Source of the DNA: Tritrichomonas musculus
Taxonomy: Eukaryota > Parabasalia > Tritrichomonadida > Tritrichomonadidae
NCBI GenBank assembly: GCA_039105265.1
Contig: JAPFFF010000022.1
Coordinates: 2,170,001 to 2,234,000, forward strand
Length of the DNA stretch: 64,000 nucleotides
Direction: 5' to 3'
This document shows positions 63,834 to 64,000 of this stretch, one piece after another. The notes beneath the pieces are model-generated. The model had not been told where the DNA came from and ran no database searches. It worked only from the letters and a program-made list of their open reading frames with translations. Within the stretch, counting starts at the first letter, position 1. Each line of letters begins with the position of its first letter. The position numbers and the translations under genes are program-made.

Positions 63834-64000
63834 TTAATTGTTGGATGAGATTATTTGAATCAGTTTTCCCGTCATATATAACGATAAATTGATATTTAAT
63901 TGTTCACGAATTAGATTCTGAAGGAATTGAATTCGATTAGACCTTGGTTGGTTCATAATTGTTTCTTTATGGTCAGAAGAAAATTGAAGAACTTGGTCTC
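63834..64000 (-). CDS. Partial gene at window edge, relative of P's 168-aa protein
   Basis: Open on the minus strand from the window edge to a stop at 63,834, about 55 residues: NRIQFLQNLIREQLNINLSL then YMTGKLIQIISS. This matches the helical domain of P's 168-aa protein (YTKLLIKKHLNIDISTYMVN). So M carries this gene next to the fibre, and P kept it as well. The rest is outside the window. Confidence 0.6.
   Translation of the reverse strand, partial: DQVLQFSSDHKETIMNQPRSNRIQFLQNLIREQLNINLSLYMTGKLIQIISSNN

Larger units (their letters stand above)
11500..64000 (+). mobile_element. Maverick element M (left end to beyond window), hosting element N
   Basis: Starts with a type-1 TIR inside R's large gene and carries polymerase (+), a 174-aa gene (+), a repeat-rich gap, KilA-N (+, split by N), HNH (+), 152-aa (+), ATPase (-), small genes, capsid (+), integrase (+), 125-aa (+), 391-aa (+), 836-aa (-), fibre (+) and a partial minus-strand gene at the edge. 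Leaving N aside, more than 22 kb of M is in view and its right end is not reached. It has about one break in the polymerase plus the N insertion. Its TIR is identical to Q's, suggesting recent activity of the subfamily. Confidence 0.85.

Noticed and set aside
1-64000. Adenovirus-type (adenain) protease gene expected in Polintons
   Set aside because: I found no protein with a convincing His...Asp/Glu...Cys protease layout. It may be absent, too diverged to see, or outside the window for M and R.

Overview
The window is almost wholly made of Maverick/Polinton elements nested inside one another. I found no gene that clearly belongs to a host. The strongly A+T-rich DNA, intron-free genes, very short leaders with TCA-type initiators near the ATG, and the density of Mavericks all suggest a parabasalid such as Trichomonas vaginalis. 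That is an inference from composition and element type, because no host marker is present.

Layout. (1) 1-765 is the right end of element L: the start of a protein-primed DNA polymerase on the minus strand and a 227-bp terminal inverted repeat (TIR type 2). (2) 766-1347 is a scrap of an unrelated integrase gene. (3) 1348-1461 is 114 bp of a type-1 TIR (element Q), cut by the start of element R. (4) R starts at 1462 with a type-2 TIR. It carries a small leading gene, packaging ATPase, several small virion-type genes, major capsid protein, KilA-N protein, integrase and others, and is cut at 11,499 by element M. (5) M starts at 11,500 with a type-1 TIR identical to that of Q. It carries DNA polymerase, a 174-aa gene and KilA-N, then resumes after a 30-kb insertion at 48,899 with an HNH gene, ATPase, capsid, integrase and fibre, and runs off the window. 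(6) N (18,821-48,898) is a different Maverick family with 32-bp identical TIRs and a 5-bp target duplication. It is about 30 kb long, inserted in M's KilA-N gene, and has its own polymerase, integrase, ATPase, capsid and a very large fibre gene. (7) Inside N, a composite scrap P (36,151-40,303) of the R/M family splits a second capsid-like gene.

How the genes work together. Families N and R/M are diverged, yet share one morphogenesis set: double-jelly-roll major capsid, FtsK/HerA-type ATPase, a small basic amphipathic protein, a small coiled-coil protein, a beta-rich protein with an EF-hand-like loop in N, a calcium-loop protein, a CC-motif protein and a fibre. Replication (protein-primed PolB) and integration (rve integrase) complete the set. 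The layout is that of integrating virus-like elements. Capsid copies in R and M differ mainly at silent sites, which suggests selection on the protein.

Beyond the ordinary gene content, the most notable observations are: a scatter of short double-hairpin inserts, several in-frame inside genes, with compensatory stem changes between copies; a gene cassette in N bounded by roughly 90-bp inverted repeats with an emptied twin 10 kb away; an exact 158-bp inverted duplication in N; an HNH-like domain inside M's polymerase; a 43-aa membrane microprotein kept in three elements; and a duplicated architecture in N's fibre.
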